Below, in pieces: positions 6,835-9,275 of a DNA stretch of 9,275 nucleotides (position 1 is the stretch's first letter; the number at the start of each line of letters is the position of its first letter). The stretch is taken from positions 1 to 9,275 of the forward strand of contig JAITPP010000249.1 of the NCBI GenBank assembly GCA_031289385.1. Direction: 5' to 3'. Position numbers and translations under genes: made by a program. The stretch comes from Prevotellaceae bacterium. GTDB taxonomy: Bacteria > Bacteroidota > Bacteroidia > Bacteroidales > UBA932. The notes beneath the pieces are model-generated. The model had not been told where the DNA came from and did not search any database. It was given only the letters and a program-made list of their open reading frames with translations.

Positions 6835-6865
6835 AAAGGGGTTGTTTTTCAGCCTCTTTTGATAT
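6835..6865 (+). terminator. Intrinsic terminator-like hairpin
   Basis: AAAGGGGTTG (6835-6844) pairs with CAGCCTCTTT (6850-6859) over 10 bp, with two G-U pairs and a loop of five U, followed by a U-rich tail (TTGATATTTTT after the stem). It is oriented for plus-strand transcripts and is the only good terminator-like structure seen in the window. It also lies shortly after the broken transposase on the minus strand, where its U-tail would be weaker. Confidence 0.55.
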
Positions 6866-6878
6866 TTTTAAGATGGAG

Positions 6879-7019
6879 TTATGCCTTTAAAAACCCATCA
6901 ATAAACCACTTGCGGTTTTCTTTTGACATTCCGTTATGGCAATTGTATTGTTGTCTGTCGCCTTTTTTTCCATTTTTTTGTTATCTACAAACCGCAATAA
7001 ATGCACTTTTTTTATTCAT
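6879..7019 (-). pseudogene. Transposase remnant with zinc-finger start, internally deleted
   Basis: From ATG 7019 leftward the reading begins MNKK, then after a one-base shift in a seven-A run (plus 7007-7013) continues KCIYCGL, then TAG (6985-6987). After another shift in a second seven-A run (plus 6973-6979) it reads NGKKGDRQQYNC and then HNGMSKENRKWFIDGFLKA, ending at TAA (6879-6881). C-x2-C plus the later Cys resembles the zinc ribbon at the N-terminus of several transposases. The final part resembles a transposase C-terminus (recall, not a search). The catalytic middle is missing, so the gene is a deletion relic with at least two frameshifts and one nonsense codon. Confidence 0.5.
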
Positions 7020-7036
7020 ACTCAAAGTTGATTTTG

Positions 7037-7055
7037 CATTCAAAACCTTTGAATG
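7037..7055. promoter_or_regulatory. Hairpin in the leader of the transposase remnant
   Basis: CATTCAAA, three bases, TTTGAATG form a perfect 8-bp stem between the promoter box (7060-7067) and the old start codon (7019). It could be an operator or a leader hairpin that limited transposase expression; the role is inference. Confidence 0.4.
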
Positions 7056-7059
7056 TCTG

Positions 7060-7067
7060 CAAAGGTA
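7060..7067 (-). promoter_or_regulatory. Promoter box of the transposase remnant
   Basis: TACCTTTG on the minus strand matches TAnnTTTG. It lies between the right terminal repeat and the remnant start codon, as expected for an insertion-sequence promoter; the -33 element is weak. Confidence 0.5.
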
Positions 7068-7094
7068 ATAACAATCGGGCATACAGAACTTTTT

Positions 7095-7114
7095 AGCCTG
7101 ATTTTTGACCTATA
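7095..7114 (-). repeat. Right terminal inverted repeat of the outer element
   Basis: AGCCTGATTTTTGACCTATA, a perfect inverted copy of the left end at 6418-6437. Confidence 0.9.
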
Positions 7115-7165
7115 AGCCAAGAAATAAAAAATCATTTAACATTTACTAACTTCATAATTTCCAAC

Positions 7166-7242
7166 TAAATACCAGATACGGAATACTGAGTACAGAATAC
7201 CAAATACAGAATACTAAAGACCAACGACTAAATACTAAATAC
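7166..7242. repeat. Heptamer array F abutting the stop of the small membrane-protein gene
   Basis: Eleven units in exact register: TAAATAC, CAGATAC, GGAATAC, TGAGTAC, AGAATAC, CAAATAC, AGAATAC, TAAAGAC, CAACGAC, TAAATAC, TAAATAC. The final base touches the stop codon of the minus-strand gene (7243-7245). The units mix the types of arrays A and D, linking them as one family. Between the outer element and this array (7115-7165) there is only AT-rich sequence without a visible signal. Confidence 0.92.
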
Positions 7243-7497
7243 CTATTTCCGTTTTTCTTTAAGAAAGCAGCCTTCGCAGTCGTTGCAATCAATTTTTTGT
7301 TTGGTATTTTTGTTTAGTCGTTCCAATTCTTCTTGTTTTACGCATTTTATTCCGAGTTTTTGCATATTTTTATTTTTTCCTATTTCGGTTTCGGTGAATT
7401 TTCCATCTTTTTTAATCCAGATTTTTACCGACATCGCGGCAACGCAAAGCAACAATATTGCTGCAACAGGAATTAATATCACTAAAAATTTTTCCAT
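7243..7497 (-). CDS. Small membrane protein with C-terminal Cys cluster
   Basis: An 84-residue protein. Residues 4-26 form one hydrophobic membrane segment (FLVILIPVAAILLLCVAA). A basic stretch and the segment GKFTETEIGKNKNMQKLGIKC (33-52, Cys52) follow, and a CNDCEGC cluster (Cys71, 74, 77) lies near the end. Similar short proteins with one membrane span and a G-K/R-F, N-x-x-M/L-R/K-K-x-G-I-x-C pattern are common hypothetical proteins in Bacteroidota. The Cys residues could bind a metal or Fe-S cluster, facing the cytoplasm by the positive-inside rule. It follows the DUF5686 gene by 13 bp and is probably co-transcribed. I do not know its function. Array F begins directly after its stop. Confidence 0.8.
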   Translation of the reverse strand: MEKFLVILIPVAAILLLCVAAMSVKIWIKKDGKFTETEIGKNKNMQKLGIKCVKQEELERLNKNTKQKIDCNDCEGCFLKEKRK

Positions 7498-7510
7498 TTA
7501 TGTTTTGCTT

Positions 7511-9275
7511 TTAAAAATTCACATGAAATTTAAATCTAACGCCAAGTTTGTCCACATCGGGATTGTTGCGGTAGGACATTCGCCAAATCAAATCTACACG
7601 CAGCACTTTGAAAATATTATCAATGCCTGCGCTGCCTTCCATATAAGGTTTTTTGCCTAATTTGAACATTGCTATATCGCCGTTTTCGTTGGTTGGAAAT
7701 TTGAAAAGCGATGTGTTATTTTCAGGCATATTTTTATCGCTGAGCCCGCCCCATAAGGCTTTGAATGTAAGCACTTCGCGCCATTTCAGTTTTTTGAGAA
7801 AAGGAATTCTATTGAACAAAAATCCTTGTAAATGATACGACAAATTAACCGATGCGTATTTATCGCTTACAAATTCAAAAAAATTCATCATATTATACGA
7901 ATAATCGTGATAAGCGTAGGTTTGATTTGCATTGTGAATAAACAGCAGCGGAAATGATGCTGTGCCCCAAACTTTTCCTGCACGCAAATCGGTGTCGATA
8001 TATCCGAAACTTGAAATCCAAATGCGTTTTCGTATCGAAAAATTTGTGTTTTGATAATTATAATCCGAGCCTAAAAAATTTTTGAAACCGATAGTGTGCC
8101 AGAGAGTTATAACAGGCTCTTTTTTTGTCATCGTTGCACGAAAATGTTTGTTTTGATAAAATTGCTCGTTTGGCGCAAAGCGTATCTGAAAATTTATTTC
8201 GCTTGTTTTTAATTTGTTGATTTGTTGCAAAATGCCGTTGTTGTCGTAATTCTCAAAAGCAAGCGTACCGGCAGGCTCTTGTTCCAAATGTGCGATGGCT
8301 GTCTGAAATCCCCAGCCGTTGCCGATTTCCAAATCGTATTGCAATCTGATATTTCGGCGATACACCATTTTATCAACATTTCCGCGATTAAACGACAGCA
8401 AAAAATTATCGCTCGTAGAATAACTTAATTCCTGTCCCAAAATTTTGGTATTATATTCATACGACAAAGCCAGCATATTCATTGGATATTCCCATTGGTG
8501 ATATTTTTTCTTCGTAAACGAATATGTGAGCGAGCCGAGATATTTAAATTTTTCGTCTTTCGTACCGTAGGCTGCGTAAGTTTCGAAAAACAAATGGGGA
8601 TGCAGTCGGGCATTGGTTTTTCCGCCTATGCGAAAACGGTGTCCTTCAACTTCGTTGTGGCTGTACATCGCATTTACGGGACCAAAATCAAATTTTTCAA
8701 ATTCGATATATCCTGTCGAAAGCAACATCACTATGTTCATAAAATTTTTAAATTGTTTGACATTATTCAGAGTGTCAAGCATTTCGTAAATTCCCTGTTC
8801 GTTTTTATTTAGCGGCTCATGTCGTGCAAGTTGCCAAAATTCGTTGGTTTTCACATCAAAATCCGAAAGGCGAATTTTCTTTTCAATTCCTTTATAATCC
8901 TTGTCGGAACGAGGCGTGTCGAACACGAAATTTTTGTACATCACCGTTCGTTTTCCATAAATTCCCTGACTTTGCTCGAATATTCCGAAATCGAGCGAAA
9001 GTTCGTTTTTAGACAAAACCCAAGTATCGTCAATTTTATCAAACTCTTGCACTAACGATAAATCATCAATAAAATTCATGTTTATTTTTTTCAGAATTTT
9101 AAGATTTGCTTTTTTTACGGCATAAGTCGAATCGGTTGTTATATATATGTTTCCGAAAAATCCCCAGTCGGCAGAATTGTGCGGAAGAAATGTAACGTTG
9201 CTACATTTTTCGCCGTCGATTTCGACAGTATCGAGCAAATAAAATTTGTAAAAAGTGTTTGCGATATTCGACAGC
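7511..9275 (-). CDS. DUF5686-family outer-membrane protein, C-terminal part (5' end outside window)
   Basis: 587 residues are visible. The frame stays open to the right edge (codons above 9238 read SNIANTFYKFY), so the real start is outside and the TTG at 9238 is not it. The first part (FLPHNSADWGFFGNIYITTDSTYAVKKA and following) fits the periplasmic lipoprotein-carrier-like region of DUF5686 proteins, which often also carry an N-terminal carboxypeptidase-regulatory-like domain, here unseen. From about visible residue 190 the sequence alternates aromatic and polar residues as in an outer-membrane beta-barrel, with family-typical FPLLFIHNANQTYAYHDYSYN and FLFNRIPFLKKLKWREV. The protein ends in a strand with terminal Phe (RFKFHVNF), a classic outer-membrane insertion signal. 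The molecular role of DUF5686 is not established. It heads an operon with the small membrane protein. Confidence 0.88.
   Translation of the reverse strand, partial: LSNIANTFYKFYLLDTVEIDGEKCSNVTFLPHNSADWGFFGNIYITTDSTYAVKKANLKILKKINMNFIDDLSLVQEFDKIDDTWVLSKNELSLDFGIFEQSQGIYGKRTVMYKNFVFDTPRSDKDYKGIEKKIRLSDFDVKTNEFWQLARHEPLNKNEQGIYEMLDTLNNVKQFKNFMNIVMLLSTGYIEFEKFDFGPVNAMYSHNEVEGHRFRIGGKTNARLHPHLFFETYAAYGTKDEKFKYLGSLTYSFTKKKYHQWEYPMNMLALSYEYNTKILGQELSYSTSDNFLLSFNRGNVDKMVYRRNIRLQYDLEIGNGWGFQTAIAHLEQEPAGTLAFENYDNNGILQQINKLKTSEINFQIRFAPNEQFYQNKHFRATMTKKEPVITLWHTIGFKNFLGSDYNYQNTNFSIRKRIWISSFGYIDTDLRAGKVWGTASFPLLFIHNANQTYAYHDYSYNMMNFFEFVSDKYASVNLSYHLQGFLFNRIPFLKKLKWREVLTFKALWGGLSDKNMPENNTSLFKFPTNENGDIAMFKLGKKPYMEGSAGIDNIFKVLRVDLIWRMSYRNNPDVDKLGVRFKFHVNF

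Larger units (their letters stand above)
6418..7114 (-). mobile_element. Decayed insertion sequence with 20-bp terminal inverted repeats
   Basis: The left end (6418-6437) and right end (7095-7114) are perfect 20-bp inverted copies of TATAGGTCAAAAATCAGGCT. Just inside the right end lie a promoter box and a broken transposase reading leftward, the order expected of an insertion sequence. Without the nested MITE and one target copy the element is 432 bp, too short for a full transposase, so the catalytic core has been deleted. No clear target duplication abuts the ends; AGCCAAGAA occurs at 6386-6394 and 7115-7123, but the left copy is 23 bp from the end. The family is not certain; a Zn-ribbon transposase (IS1595-like or an IS256 variant) is a guess. 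Confidence 0.7.

Noticed and set aside
6505..6835. Glycine-riboswitch-like words (GGAGAG, ACCGA, GACAG) in the IS relic
   Set aside because: Order and spacing do not fit the aptamer, the core CCGAAGG is missing, and no glycine-related gene follows.
6859..7068. 69-residue open frame on the plus strand
   Set aside because: It is antisense to the transposase remnant, rich in Phe from T-runs, and has no recognisable domain.
6386..7123. AGCCAAGAA at both sides of the outer element as a target duplication
   Set aside because: The right copy touches the terminal repeat but the left one is 23 bp away and is part of decayed heptamers, so it may be chance.
9236..9238. TTG as start of the DUF5686 gene
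   Set aside because: The frame remains open and family-like upstream to the window edge, so the gene is cut by the window.

Overview
The window looks like chromosomal DNA of a Bacteroidota species, probably Bacteroidales-like. Four things point there: promoters of the TTTG-N19-TAnnTTTG type, start codons without obvious Shine-Dalgarno sequences, AT-rich coding with frequent AAA, GAA and ATT codons, and protein types typical of that phylum (a lipoprotein peptide deformylase and a DUF5686 outer-membrane protein). No rRNA, tRNA or CRISPR array was seen.

Layout, left to right. Positions 1-77 hold a putative leftward promoter. ubiX (minus, 176-754) and an operon on plus (def-like lipoprotein 853-1488, ygiQ-type radical SAM 1481-3232, SGNH hydrolase 3238-4317) diverge from a compact two-way promoter region (about 773-818). 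Next come tpiA (4508-5257, own promoter) and prmA (5348-6184), both on plus. A gene-free stretch (6185-7242) follows. At the right, a minus-strand pair consists of a DUF5686 outer-membrane protein that runs off the window (7511-9275) and a small membrane protein with a Cys cluster (7243-7497).

The most unusual feature is a set of six arrays of 7-bp tandem units (consensus types CTAAATA, CCAACGA, CTAACGA, TCGTAAG, TTAATCA, TGAATAC). One occurs at every visible gene end or gene gap larger than about 15 bp, except the ubiX/def promoter core. The arrays hold precise 7-bp register for up to 203 bp. They supply or touch the stop codons of ubiX, the SGNH hydrolase, tpiA, prmA and the small membrane-protein gene. 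They also encode the last residues of UbiX and most of the signal-peptide n-region of the exported deformylase. Because 7 is not a multiple of 3, an array carries stop codons in all reading frames.

The second unusual feature is a nested mobile-element relic between two arrays. An outer insertion-sequence remnant (6418-7114) has 20-bp perfect terminal inverted repeats, a promoter and a decayed, internally deleted transposase with a zinc-finger start. Into it a 256-bp non-coding hairpin element (MITE, 6536-6791) has inserted, flanked by a 9-bp target duplication. The outer remnant also holds a promoter and a terminator in the same orientation on either side of the MITE, which could mark a small RNA gene split by the insertion.

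The genes are mostly housekeeping: glycolysis (tpiA), ribosomal protein L11 methylation (prmA), prenyl-FMN synthesis (ubiX) and envelope functions (exported deformylase, secreted SGNH hydrolase, DUF5686). They do not form one pathway. What links them is the shared repeat architecture of the spacers.
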